32,294 nt of DNA. It comes from an uncultured Porphyromonas sp. (GTDB lineage Bacteria; Bacteroidota; Bacteroidia; Bacteroidales; Porphyromonadaceae). The notes under the pieces are model-generated. The model was not told the DNA's origin, made no database searches, and saw nothing but the letters and a program-made list of their open reading frames with translations. Below, one piece after another: positions 20,618 to 28,414 of this stretch (position 1 is the first letter of the stretch; the number at the start of each line of letters is the position of its first letter). The stretch is taken from NCBI GenBank assembly GCA_943912835.1, contig CALTVJ010000010.1, forward strand, positions 1 through 32,294, written 5' to 3'. The translations under genes and the position numbers were made by a program.

Positions 20618-21235
20618 ATGCCATACGAAAAACAAGAAAGACGAGGCTTTGCCGAGGGGGCAGAGCCACGACTAAGAACTGCCGAGGGTGACACCGAGAG
20701 CCGTACGATTGTGGGCTATGCCGTGGTCTTTGGGCAACGTAGCCAAGTCTTGTGCGATTGGGGCGGACGCTTTGAGGAGATTATCCACCCCGAAGCCATT
20801 AGCCAAGAGTTGCTCGAGCGTAGCGATGTCAAAGCTCTGATGGAGCATAACCTCGAGCGATTGCTCGCTCGTAGTAATAAGGGCAAAGGCACACTTCGGC
20901 TATCGCTTGATGAGCGAGGGTTGCGCTACGAGTTTGATGCCCCGAAGACCGTAGACGGAGATACAGCCCTTGAGCTGGTGCGTCGGGGCGACATCGCAGG
21001 GAGTTCGTTTGCCTTCACGGCTCGTAGCGAGGGCGCAGTTGCTCAGACGTGGGATAAGGAGCGCAAGCTGTGGCTCTACGAGGTACGCAAGATAGATGGC
21101 TTGTATGACGTAACCCTCACTTGCAATCCTGCTTACCAACAAACGAGTGTCTCTGCCCGCAATCTTGAAGCTCCGACACCCCCAGTACCAGTAGTACCAC
21201 TGGAAGACTATTATGAGAAACTAAACAAATTATAA
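20618..21235 (+). CDS. Prohead protease, HK97 (S78) family
   Basis: The 205 residues show the S78 assemblin-like fold: TIVGYAVVFGQRS, GRFEEIIHPEAIS, then VKALMEHN with the catalytic histidine near residue 76 and DIAGSSFAFT with the catalytic serine near 128. It cleaves the scaffold arm of the capsid protein during prohead maturation. It sits between portal and capsid genes in the canonical order. The proline-rich C-terminus (TPPVPVVPLEDYY) overlaps a diverged copy of the late boundary motif. Confidence 0.9.
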   Translation: MPYEKQERRGFAEGAEPRLRTAEGDTESRTIVGYAVVFGQRSQVLCDWGGRFEEIIHPEAISQELLERSDVKALMEHNLERLLARSNKGKGTLRLSLDERGLRYEFDAPKTVDGDTALELVRRGDIAGSSFAFTARSEGAVAQTWDKERKLWLYEVRKIDGLYDVTLTCNPAYQQTSVSARNLEAPTPPVPVVPLEDYYEKLNKL

Positions 21236-21257
21236 ACCACTTAAAACTTTAATCATT

Positions 21258-22376
21258 ATGCCAAAACAATTATTGCAACTTATTGCAGACAAGAAAGAGC
21301 AAATGCGCTCTATCTTAGACAAGGCGAAAGCCGAAACGCGTAACCTAAGCGATAGCGAAAAGACGGCTTTTGAAGCCTTGTCGGCTGAGGTGCGTATGGC
21401 AGAGCTGGAGCTTCGTGCCTACAACCCTAATCCGAAGCCACAAGAGCCTACCGACATCGCTAAGCGTTTTGCCGAAGAGGTTACTAATGGGGTGCGTGAA
21501 GGACGTGGGGTTTCGTTTCGTGCTATCCAGAATGAGCCAAGTATACACGATGCCTCAACGCCTATCCTCTACCAAGACTTGCAGAAGCCTTTGGAGAAGG
21601 GGCTCATCCTCTCTCGTCTTGGTGGTCGTGTCCTCTACAACGTGCAGGGCGAACCCATGTGGCCATTCGTTAGTGGTATTGAGGCGAGTGTCTTGGGAGA
21701 AAACGAAACGGTTGGCGAAAGCACACTGACTTTTACTACCATTAAGTCTACGCCCAAACGTATCTCGGCACATATCCCAGTGAGCCGTCGTGCGATTAAC
21801 CAAAGCAACCTAGATCTCTACAGCTTAGTGATGGAGTCGCTTGGTGATGGTGTGGCACGCAAGCTCAATAGAATCATCTGCGACACAAACGCTCATGGAG
21901 ACTATAAGGGGGCATTCGTAACGGATACGATGGCTGACGGCACGGCGATTACTCGTGGGCATGCTACCGACGTAACAACTGACGATATTCTCGCTCTCGA
22001 GCATGCTGTCCTCAACACGATGACGGACAACGTTGGCGACCCTGTCTACATCATGAACTATAAGATGTCGCAGAAGCTTCGCAACACGGAGATTGTCAAA
22101 GGACAGAAAGAGATGCTCCTCTCTTTTTATCGTGATGGTGGCGTGCATTACGGCATGATGCTCGGTCGCAGAGTTGAGTTGAGTAATTACGTCCCCGATG
22201 GCTACATCTACTTCGGAGACTTTAGGTATCTCGGACTTCCTCAATATGGAGGTATAGACATCACGGTGGACCCATACACTGGTGCGAAAGAGAACAAAAT
22301 CCTCTTCACACTCAATACCGAGATGGATATGGTCAAAATCCGTAAGGAGGCTTTCGCATCAAGTAAAGGCGCATAG
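21258..22376 (+). CDS. Major capsid protein, HK97 fold
   Basis: At 372 residues it resembles HK97-family capsid precursors. The first 55 residues are a charged coiled coil (the scaffolding delta domain, MPKQLLQLIADKKEQMRSIL onward). A linker follows and is probably cut by the upstream protease. The shell domain shows LYNVQGEPMWPFVSG, KRISAHIPVSRRAINQS, and near the end YGGIDITVDPYTGAKENKIL. It forms the icosahedral head. The start context, ATCATTATG, is typical of this phage. Confidence 0.9.
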   Translation: MPKQLLQLIADKKEQMRSILDKAKAETRNLSDSEKTAFEALSAEVRMAELELRAYNPNPKPQEPTDIAKRFAEEVTNGVREGRGVSFRAIQNEPSIHDASTPILYQDLQKPLEKGLILSRLGGRVLYNVQGEPMWPFVSGIEASVLGENETVGESTLTFTTIKSTPKRISAHIPVSRRAINQSNLDLYSLVMESLGDGVARKLNRIICDTNAHGDYKGAFVTDTMADGTAITRGHATDVTTDDILALEHAVLNTMTDNVGDPVYIMNYKMSQKLRNTEIVKGQKEMLLSFYRDGGVHYGMMLGRRVELSNYVPDGYIYFGDFRYLGLPQYGGIDITVDPYTGAKENKILFTLNTEMDMVKIRKEAFASSKGA

Positions 22377-22381
22377 AGACG

Positions 22382-22675
22382 ATGAGCTATATAACGCTAG
22401 AGGAGGCCAAGGCGCATGTGGTCTGCGAGCATGACGAAGACGATGCCCTCATCTTGTCTTTGATTGAGGTTGCCGAGCGTTCTGTAGCAGATATGATCAA
22501 TCAGCCTTTGGCAGACGTGATGGAGGGTGGCAAATTGCCCCCTCCCCTCGTCCACGCTATGAAAATCATCTTAGGCAACCTATACCTCCACCGAGAGGGA
22601 ACGGTGCAGGGACGTGTGGCGAGTGTGCAATTTACACTCTCGCACCTTGTCCTCCCTTATCGCAAAGAACGTTGA
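22382..22675 (+). CDS. Head-tail connector protein, gp6-like
   Basis: The 97 residues match the HK97 gp6/phage DNA-packaging connector family: MSYITLEEAKAHVVCEHDED, then LILSLIEVAERSVADMINQP and VHAMKIILGNLYLHRE. All-helical. It forms the ring below the portal that widens the DNA channel. It lies six bases after the capsid gene and five bases before the head-closure gene, in the standard HK97 order. Confidence 0.85.
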   Translation: MSYITLEEAKAHVVCEHDEDDALILSLIEVAERSVADMINQPLADVMEGGKLPPPLVHAMKIILGNLYLHREGTVQGRVASVQFTLSHLVLPYRKER

Positions 22676-22679
22676 GACC

Positions 22680-23003
22680 ATGAATGCAGGCATACTACGC
22701 ACCCCTATCGACATCTACGCTAAGCGCAGACGTAAGACGGCTTCGGGCTTCGAGGTTGAGGAGAACGTACTCGTCTATCAGCCACGAGCCTATATCCGTA
22801 AGCAGATGCAGAGCTACGACAAAGACGGCGTGCAAGCGATGGAGCAGTTCTATGGCGCAACGGTGGTCTTTAAGGTCAGGACGTGCCGTGCTTTGGGCGA
22901 AGCCGTGGAGGTTGCCTATCGTAGGCATCGCTATGCTATCGTCCAACAGCAAGAGCAATACGACCGCACTACGCTCCTTATTTGTAAACGCTTAGACAGC
23001 TAA
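22680..23003 (+). CDS. Head closure / head-tail adaptor protein
   Basis: From ATG 22680 the product has 107 residues and resembles the SPP1 gp16/HK97 head-closure family (phage head-tail joining): ILRTPIDIYAKRRRKTASGF, then a beta-rich body ending in RTTLLICKRLDS. An upstream extension to 22614 would overlap the connector gene and lacks family character. The protein plugs the portal complex and presents the tail-binding surface. Confidence 0.8.
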   Translation: MNAGILRTPIDIYAKRRRKTASGFEVEENVLVYQPRAYIRKQMQSYDKDGVQAMEQFYGATVVFKVRTCRALGEAVEVAYRRHRYAIVQQQEQYDRTTLLICKRLDS

Positions 23004-23009
23004 GAAGCC

Positions 23010-23447
23010 ATGCAGATACACGTTGATGCTAAGACCTTCGGCTTGGAGGGCGTTATGACGAGAGTTGAGCGACTTGGTCGTGTGACGACATCACCTTACG
23101 TTCGTGAGGGTCTACGGCAGGGAGCAGAGCATCTGCGTTTGTCGGGTCGTGGTCGCCTCACGACGCTACTCAAAGGCTATCAGACGGGGCGACTCGTTCG
23201 CTCTATGAGTGCCGAGATGGGGAAGCGAGGACGTATGGCGAGTTATGCAGGGTTTAGGCGAGGACGAGACGGAGGCAATCATGCTCACTTGGTAGACCAA
23301 GGCACGGTGGCGCGCTATACGAGGCGAGGTGCTTATCGTGGAGTTATGCCTGCTAATCGTTTCTGGACGACAACACGAATGAGCGAGCGAGCTAATGTGG
23401 AGGAGAAGGTCTTGAGAGGATTGCGCTTAGCATTATCAACCATTTGA
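23010..23447 (+). CDS. HK97 gp10-like neck or tail-completion protein
   Basis: The 145 residues are basic and fit the HK97 gp10 family by position and pattern: a leading strand (MQIHVDAKTFGLEGVMTRVE), helices with REGLRQGAEHLRLSGRGRL, then HAHLVDQGTVARYTRRGAYR and PANRFWTTTRMSER. It helps join tail to head. The stop codon lies inside the left arm of the 126-base inverted-repeat element that separates it from the tail terminator gene. Confidence 0.75.
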   Translation: MQIHVDAKTFGLEGVMTRVERLGRVTTSPYVREGLRQGAEHLRLSGRGRLTTLLKGYQTGRLVRSMSAEMGKRGRMASYAGFRRGRDGGNHAHLVDQGTVARYTRRGAYRGVMPANRFWTTTRMSERANVEEKVLRGLRLALSTI

Positions 23448-23568
23448 CCTTGTATAGCACGGCACTCACTGCGTTATCTTCGGCATTCGGGCTTGGTCAT
23501 TTACATGAGTAAACTCCCTTCGCCCTCAGCCTTGATGCCTTGTGATTGCCACACTCTACGAGGTCAAA
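23443..23568. repeat. 126-base element with imperfect 15-base inverted ends
   Basis: TTTGACCTTGTATAG (23443-23457) and CTCTACGAGGTCAAA (23554-23568) match as inverted repeats at 13 of 15 positions, one difference being a G-U wobble. Inside, GGCAT and ATGCC, then TTTAC-ATGA-GTAAA near the centre, extend the foldback. This resembles a REP or MITE-like palindromic element, or a structured RNA, placed in a normally compact late operon. No target duplication is evident. Confidence 0.5.
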
Positions 23569-23584
23569 AAATATAGGAATACTC

Positions 23585-23968
23585 ATGGAAAACAGACTCT
23601 ATTTTGCGACAACACTACTCAGAGAGCGACTCCTTCGGGACGAACGCATCCGAGCTTTGGTGGGCGAAAACATCTTCCCCTGCGTAGCGAACGACCGAAC
23701 TGAGGGCGACTTCATCGTCCTAAGACGTGTGCGCTACGACCGCTTGCGCAGTAAGCAGGGTATCGCCAGCAATGGTGTGATGATGGAGCTTGCCATCGTC
23801 AGTGAGAACTACGACCGAAGTATCGAAATCGCCTTCCTCGTAGACCTCTGTATGGAGCGTGACGGCTTGGAGGGACTGCACGGGGCAGAATTGATTGAAC
23901 TTATCGGTTCGTATGAGGAGTTTGACGACTTCAAGTACGTTCAGATTTTGGAGTATCAAATTGATTAA
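23585..23968 (+). CDS. Tail terminator-like protein (DUF3168 type)
   Basis: From ATG 23585 the product has 127 residues: MENRLYFATTLLRERLLRDE, IFPCVANDRTEGDFIVLRRV, and a C-terminal beta-rich part (EEFDDFKYVQILEYQID). Length, strand pattern and position between the gp10-like and tail tube genes fit the tail terminator (tail completion) family, which caps the tail tube and fixes its length. An upstream start at 23546 would include the inverted-repeat element and is rejected. Confidence 0.7.
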   Translation: MENRLYFATTLLRERLLRDERIRALVGENIFPCVANDRTEGDFIVLRRVRYDRLRSKQGIASNGVMMELAIVSENYDRSIEIAFLVDLCMERDGLEGLHGAELIELIGSYEEFDDFKYVQILEYQID

Positions 23969-24063
23969 GCTCCGAGTGTACCACCGAGGGACTATAACGA
24001 GGGGTGTAAGCCTCTCACGATGTATTCACTTTTATTCATTTACTAATCAAAAACAATTTAATT

Positions 24064-24597
24064 ATGGCATCACCAACAGAATTAGAAGAGAAGTACAAGT
24101 TGGCTACCGACATTGCCAAGGGCGAAATCAAAATGGCTTACCTCTATGGCAAACCCTTTGCTTATCTCAAAAAGCACAGTTTTAGCCTCAAAACTGAGGT
24201 GGAAGACATTGCCTCTAAGTTTAGTGGCTTATTTACCGATAAACTCGGGGGTACGACTTCGTTCACTATCCAGTGCGATGCGTTTGTGAGCAACACGGCA
24301 GGCCACTTGTCAGCTACGATGCTTCAACGCCTAGCCTACTCGGGCAAAGACCACCCCTTTGAGATTTGTATGAGTTCGGTTAAGACCAATTCCGATGGCT
24401 CAAAGCAAATCCTCAAAGGCGATGTGTTGATGAAGGGACGTGTCATTATCACCGAGGTTGGCGAGGAGAGCGAAAAAGGTTCTTACGAAACGCTTAGCGT
24501 AACGCTTGAAGGTAGTGGCGAGCTATTTGATGGCGCAGGCAAGTCGTATGGCGATGTGGAAGAGATAGAGAAGTTGAATCTCGAGGGCTGGGCTTAG
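24064..24597 (+). CDS. Major tail tube protein
   Basis: The 177 residues fit the TP901-1-type siphovirus tail tube family: a beta-rich protein with FAYLKKHSFSLKTEVEDIAS, a middle SGKDHPFEICMSS, and VIITEVGEESEKGSYETLSV and LEGSGELF near the end. Hexamers stack into the tail tube. The place after the tail terminator is canonical. It starts in the ATTTAATTATG context seen for other highly expressed genes in this phage. The 95 bases before it contain a boundary motif copy and a short GAGGGG/CCTCTC hairpin. Confidence 0.85.
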   Translation: MASPTELEEKYKLATDIAKGEIKMAYLYGKPFAYLKKHSFSLKTEVEDIASKFSGLFTDKLGGTTSFTIQCDAFVSNTAGHLSATMLQRLAYSGKDHPFEICMSSVKTNSDGSKQILKGDVLMKGRVIITEVGEESEKGSYETLSVTLEGSGELFDGAGKSYGDVEEIEKLNLEGWA

Positions 24598-24614
24598 ACT
24601 TCAATAGCAACGGA

Positions 24615-24656
24615 AGCGAGGGGTGACTAGGTCGTAGGGTTTAGTCGCCCTAAGCA
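24615..24656 (+). terminator. Hairpin after the tail tube gene
   Basis: GGGGTGACTA and TAGTCGCCC pair around 24622-24654 with a loop of about 12 bases. No T-run follows, so it is more likely a processing or attenuation stem that favours high tail-tube expression than a full terminator. Confidence 0.4.
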
Positions 24657-24687
24657 TCAACGATTAAACATTCAATCACAAAAAAAT

Positions 24688-26313
24688 ATGTCAAAAGCAG
24701 TATATACAGAGACATCGCTTGATGGCAGTAAGGGCTATACGATCCATTTGGATATTACACCACATGGAGAGAAAGAGCTCCCTTTAGAGCAGTTTGAGGC
24801 TCGTAATATTCGTGCAGAGCTTGTCAGTGAAAATGCAGGGAGTACTAGAGGTTATCTAATGGGCGTACGTTCGGAGGGGTCAACCATTAGCTTTGATGTC
24901 TTGGCACGAGACATTAAGGATTTAGGCCGTTATTCTGTGGTTGTAAACTACGATTTACCCCTAGCTAATGGAAGAATGAAAGCTATCAGAATAGAAGAAT
25001 ATGTCTTTGATGTCGTACGCGTTGAGGAGAACACTGCTATTGTTATGGCAAAAGCGACATATACAGAGGCATCGCTTGATGGCAGTAAGGGCTATACGAT
25101 CTATTTGGAGATTACCCCACATGGAGAGAAAGAGCTCCCTTTAGGGCAGTTTGAAGCTCGTAATATTCGTGCAGAGCTTGTCAGTGAAAATGCAGGGAGC
25201 ACTAGAGGTTATCTAATGGGTGTACGTTTAGAAGGGACGAGCATCGCTTTTGATGTCTTGGCACGAGATATTAAGGATTTAGGTCGTTATTCTGTGGTTG
25301 TAAACTACGATTTAGTTTTGGCTAATGGAAAGACAAGGCTCGTCACCATCGAAGAGTATGTCTTTGATGTCGTTCGTGTAGAGGAGAAGACAGCTATTAA
25401 TGGAGGTCTTGAAGTTCATACTGATATTCGAGGTATTTCAGCTGGTACTAAAATACCTAAGCAACAGCCAATAAAACTTTCTGGCAGCCTTCGTGATCAC
25501 CCAAAGGGGTGTAGAGGATTTTGGGGGTTTAGCGATATGGCTGAATGCCCCCCGATAGACACATCGGAGTTAACATCTGCCTATGGCTTATTTTACAGAT
25601 GTGAGAAACTTCAAAAACTACCAGAGTCTCTAGATTTATCAAATGTTTCAGATTTAGAGTCTATGATAACAGAAAGCGGAATGAAAGAGATTAGTGTTTT
25701 TGCCCCGTTGGTAACGAGTGCCTCTAGGTTCGCTCAAAATTGTCATAACTTAGAATCGATCACTTTAGATTTACCTAAATGTTTAGATGCTAAATATTTA
25801 GTTTCGGGTTGTAACAAATTAACCTTATTATCATTAAATCTACCACGTTGTAATGATGCGAGCCTATTGGCTATTGGGTGTTCTAGTTTAGAATCAACCA
25901 AATTAGAACTCCCCGAGTGCACTATTGCCAATCACATGTTCAATGGCTGTTCAGCTTTAATTAGCCTAGAATTAGATCTTCCAATGTGTGAAAATATCAG
26001 TTATCTCATAAATGGGGGAGAAAATCTAAAATCATTAACACTGAATTTGCCGAAATGTACAAATACAGACGGCTTTGTAAACGGGTGTAATAACCTAAAA
26101 AACCTTAAAATAAAGAATCTTAAGACAAGTCTATATCTAGCTAGCCTTGGACAATTGACATTTGAAAGTGTAAAATACATCATAGATAATGCTCAAAGCG
26201 ATCTGAGCAGAGTTATTTTGACTCTACCTAGAGCCTTGATGGGGGATGTTACAGGTGACGAGTCGCTAACAGCAAAGGCTATAGAAAAAGGGTTGGAACT
26301 ATCGTTTAGATAA
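24688..26313 (+). CDS. Tail-associated adhesin: duplicated N-domain plus BspA-type LRRs
   Basis: Residues 1-118 and 120-238 are near-identical copies of one beta-rich domain (both contain SLDGSKGYTI, ITPHGEKELPL, EYVFDVVRVEE), like Ig-like tail or baseplate domains. Residues 270-520 are BspA-type leucine-rich repeats of about 23 residues (for example NLESITLDLPKC, SLESTKLELPEC), often used for binding cell surfaces. I infer a virion protein for host adhesion. Its place between tail tube and chaperone is unusual for siphoviruses. The second copy keeps an ATG (25048) and the same codons after it, showing recent in-frame duplication of the gene's start. Confidence 0.7.
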   Translation: MSKAVYTETSLDGSKGYTIHLDITPHGEKELPLEQFEARNIRAELVSENAGSTRGYLMGVRSEGSTISFDVLARDIKDLGRYSVVVNYDLPLANGRMKAIRIEEYVFDVVRVEENTAIVMAKATYTEASLDGSKGYTIYLEITPHGEKELPLGQFEARNIRAELVSENAGSTRGYLMGVRLEGTSIAFDVLARDIKDLGRYSVVVNYDLVLANGKTRLVTIEEYVFDVVRVEEKTAINGGLEVHTDIRGISAGTKIPKQQPIKLSGSLRDHPKGCRGFWGFSDMAECPPIDTSELTSAYGLFYRCEKLQKLPESLDLSNVSDLESMITESGMKEISVFAPLVTSASRFAQNCHNLESITLDLPKCLDAKYLVSGCNKLTLLSLNLPRCNDASLLAIGCSSLESTKLELPECTIANHMFNGCSALISLELDLPMCENISYLINGGENLKSLTLNLPKCTNTDGFVNGCNNLKNLKIKNLKTSLYLASLGQLTFESVKYIIDNAQSDLSRVILTLPRALMGDVTGDESLTAKAIEKGLELSFR

Positions 26314-26327
26314 ATCACGAAAAGGAT

Positions 26328-26534
26328 ATGACAATTTTAGAATATAACACTGGGAAGATGTGGGTCAACAGACAGCAGAGGCGTATATCATATATGGTGG
26401 TTTTCTGTGAAAAACGTTACCCAGACAGTCGCCAAGAATGGTCTCTGGAGGAGGAAAGTGTGGCTTTATCTCTGGAGGCAGAATGGAATCAAGAAAATAC
26501 AGAAACAATAGATATGATTGATACATCGGAGTAA
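26328..26534 (+). CDS. Small acidic hypothetical protein, 68 aa
   Basis: Acidic C-terminal half (EWSLEEESVALSLEAEWNQE) and basic N-terminal half. No family recognised. It lies 14 bases after the LRR adhesin gene, likely co-transcribed, and 42 bases before a strong terminator. It may be a chaperone or assembly partner of the adhesin, by position only. Confidence 0.5.
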   Translation: MTILEYNTGKMWVNRQQRRISYMVVFCEKRYPDSRQEWSLEEESVALSLEAEWNQENTETIDMIDTSE

Positions 26535-26575
26535 AGCGTGGCAAAGGTATTAACCCTTATTATTTGAAAGGATTT

Positions 26576-26604
26576 GGGCATTGCCTTAGTCTAGAGCAAT
26601 GCCC
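26576..26604 (+). terminator. Terminator after the adhesin module
   Basis: GGGCATTGC (26576-26584), loop CTTAGTCTAGA, GCAATGCCC (26596-26604). Nine perfect pairs followed by TTCTTTGATT. It falls inside the frame that extends upstream of the next gene, which argues that this gene starts at 26615 and not at 26564. Confidence 0.8.
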
Positions 26605-26614
26605 TTCTTTGATT

Positions 26615-26989
26615 ATGATGCGTATAGTATTTCTTATTTTTCTGATTTCTGCTCTCTCGTCTTGCCGTACTTCGTATCGTACACACCAAGCAGAGCTAAA
26701 GGATAGCCTGAGTCTTATACGTTCCGTCCATGGCGACATCTTTCACATGCACGAACGTTTTGATAGTCTTGGGCGACTCATCGAACGCTCACAAACCCTC
26801 ACACGCTCTTCCGATAGCATTAGCCTAAACACCGAAAGCAAACAAACCTCACATTCAATACAAAAAACAGAACCAATAACCACCACAACTTTAATCGCTT
26901 CAAGCAAACAAACACTAACCCTAATAGGCTTCGGCATTGCCCTCGGCATCGTCCTTGCCGTACTCATCAAACGTAAACTATTATCATGA
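26615..26989 (+). CDS. Small lipoprotein with C-terminal membrane segment
   Basis: From ATG 26615 (or the next codon, 26618) the protein has 124 residues. A signal peptide ends in the lipobox ALSSC (Cys17). The middle is polar and serine/threonine-rich with a short coiled coil (SLIRSVHGDIFHMHERFDSL). A hydrophobic helix near the end (LIGFGIALGIVLAVLI) is followed by KRK. A lipoprotein spanning from one membrane toward another, directly before a holin gene, suggests a spanin-like lysis role. This is inferred from layout. Confidence 0.6.
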   Translation: MMRIVFLIFLISALSSCRTSYRTHQAELKDSLSLIRSVHGDIFHMHERFDSLGRLIERSQTLTRSSDSISLNTESKQTSHSIQKTEPITTTTLIASSKQTLTLIGFGIALGIVLAVLIKRKLLS

Positions 26990-27600
26990 ACATACTACCA
27001 GATCCACCCGACACGCCACTCCTCAGTGAAGTGCTACGAGATATGCACGCTGCACTCATCCTCTTCTCTTTCATCTGTGCTATCCTAACGCTCGCCATCA
27101 TCATTGACCTCGTCCTCGGTATCAGCAAAAGCCTCATCGCAGGACGTAAAATACAGAGCTTCAAAGCCCGAAAGAGTGCCATCAAGATGATTAGCTATTA
27201 CGGCTCGCTGATGATGTGCTTCATGTGCGACCTCGTCTTCATCGTAGGGCATACCTTTGAACGCCCTTACCTCTCCATGCTCATTGGGGCGTGCCTCATC
27301 CTCATAGAGATTAAGTCGTGGTTCGAGAAGCTCAGCGACAAAGAGCAAGCACGCATTGAGCAAAGCGCAAAGGTCGTAGCCGAAGCCATACGGGAAGCCG
27401 TCCCCAGTGTCAATCTCACGAAATTCGCCGATGCCATCCACGAGCCCACGGTCGTGAGGCACGACAGCCAAGCAGCGCAAGGCAACGACAGAGACACCGA
27501 AACATCCGACACCGAAAGAGCCTATGAAAAAACTAAGATTCTGCCTCAAAGCCGTCTGCATTTACGAAGCCCTAAGAACGAAGAGCTTCCAAGCGATTGA
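26986..27600 (+). CDS. Phage holin family protein
   Basis: Three hydrophobic segments at about residues 24-45 (LILFSFICAILTLAIIIDLV), 68-90 and 95-113, with the pattern IDLVLGISKSLIAGRKIQSF followed by SAIKMISYYGSLM, resembling the Phage_holin_4 family. The C-terminal half is a polar cytoplasmic tail (EQARIEQSAKVVAEAIREAV). The holin forms membrane lesions that time lysis and release the M15 endolysin. Its start overlaps the lipoprotein stop by four bases. Its end overlaps the chaperone gene by 77 bases. Confidence 0.75.
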   Translation: MNILPDPPDTPLLSEVLRDMHAALILFSFICAILTLAIIIDLVLGISKSLIAGRKIQSFKARKSAIKMISYYGSLMMCFMCDLVFIVGHTFERPYLSMLIGACLILIEIKSWFEKLSDKEQARIEQSAKVVAEAIREAVPSVNLTKFADAIHEPTVVRHDSQAAQGNDRDTETSDTERAYEKTKILPQSRLHLRSPKNEELPSD

Positions 27601-28138
27601 CCTCAACAGCGAGGAGGAGTGGCTCTACCTCCTCTATGCCATGTATCTAGCTGAAACCAACGAAGCTCCGAGTAGCTTTGAGCAGTTCTGCATGAGTATG
27701 GAGCAAAGCCCTAAGGTGCGTAGCGAAATCGTCCGAGAAGCTAAACAGCAATTAGAGTCAGAGCAGGCTCTGCAATCAGCTCAAACGACCAATACGCCAA
27801 CGGGCGAAAGCGATAACCCCAACGAGCCTTGCCCTATTGGCGAGGTGGTCGCCCAGCTCATCATTGAGGGGGGGATGAATCCCGATTACGTCCACTATCA
27901 AATGGGCTTATGGGAACTGCCCCTCTACCTCAAAGCCTTAGAACGCAAGCGAAGCGAAACGATGGAGCGTGAGCGTCTGTGGTGTTACCTCGGCTTAGCC
28001 CCACACATAGACCACAAGAAAATCAAAAGCCCCCGAGACCTCCTGCCTCTCCCCCACGAACTAAGCCGTGAAGAAGCAGAGCGAGCCGAGGACGAACGCA
28101 TACAAGATTTGCTATACAGCTCCGTCTTCGGTCGCTGA
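27524..28138 (+). CDS. Tail assembly chaperone-like protein, 204 aa
   Basis: Residues 1-60 (MKKLRFCLKAVCIYEALRTK, then SFQAIDLNSEEEWLYLLYAM and SFEQFC) match the N-terminal pattern of tail assembly chaperones, the gpG role in lambda. Residues 105-200 (VVAQLIIEGGMNPDYVHYQM, ELPLYLKALERKRSE) fit the gpT-like extension. In many siphoviruses these are joined by a frameshift, but here one continuous frame carries both. It sits upstream of the tape measure gene as expected, with an inserted cassette in between. It overlaps the holin gene by 77 bases. Confidence 0.65.
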   Translation: MKKLRFCLKAVCIYEALRTKSFQAIDLNSEEEWLYLLYAMYLAETNEAPSSFEQFCMSMEQSPKVRSEIVREAKQQLESEQALQSAQTTNTPTGESDNPNEPCPIGEVVAQLIIEGGMNPDYVHYQMGLWELPLYLKALERKRSETMERERLWCYLGLAPHIDHKKIKSPRDLLPLPHELSREEAERAEDERIQDLLYSSVFGR

Positions 28139-28155
28139 GACATAAGTTTTTTAAT

Positions 28156-28163
28156 TATATTTG
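28156..28163 (+). promoter_or_regulatory. Promoter -7 box of the DUF2335 cassette
   Basis: TATATTTG is an exact TAnnTTTG, 30 bases before ATG 28193 in AT-rich sequence. No clear -33 TTTG is present at the right distance. With the terminator at 28873-28904 it encloses the two following genes as an independent unit. Confidence 0.6.
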
Positions 28164-28192
28164 TGCTAATTAGTTACAAACAATACTGAATT

Positions 28193-28414
28193 ATGTTTGG
28201 GTTAAAGTGTATTCTCTTGGGTTTTGCTTCTATTTTCGCCCCCATGCGTCAGAGCAAAAGCCCAAAAATGAAAATCCTTGAAGAAGAGCTACAATCGTAC
28301 TTAAAAATGAGTGATAAAGAACGATTGGCTAAAGACTGGCAGGCTATCTACGGAGATATGAATAAGGCGATGGACGAAGTGAAAGAACTTGCTCATGGAC
28401 AACAAAAAGATTAA
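28193..28414 (+). CDS. Small hypothetical protein, 73 aa
   Basis: The first 18 residues are hydrophobic (MFGLKCILLGFASIFAPM), a possible membrane anchor or weak signal peptide. The rest is a charged helix (EEELQSYLKMSDKERLAKDW). It has its own -7 box and overlaps the next gene by 20 bases, so the two are probably translated together and may work as a pair at the membrane. Codon use is AT-richer than the flanking structural genes, as in acquired genes. Confidence 0.55.
   Translation: MFGLKCILLGFASIFAPMRQSKSPKMKILEEELQSYLKMSDKERLAKDWQAIYGDMNKAMDEVKELAHGQQKD

Noticed and set aside
27085..27561. A 158-residue minus-strand frame in the holin region
   Set aside because: It is the shadow of the holin gene. 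The plus strand has membrane helices, a family pattern and correct operon spacing.
24064..28138. A programmed frameshift for the tail assembly chaperone
   Set aside because: The chaperone gene at 27524 appears to hold both parts in one frame, and no slippery sequence joining two frames was identified by eye.
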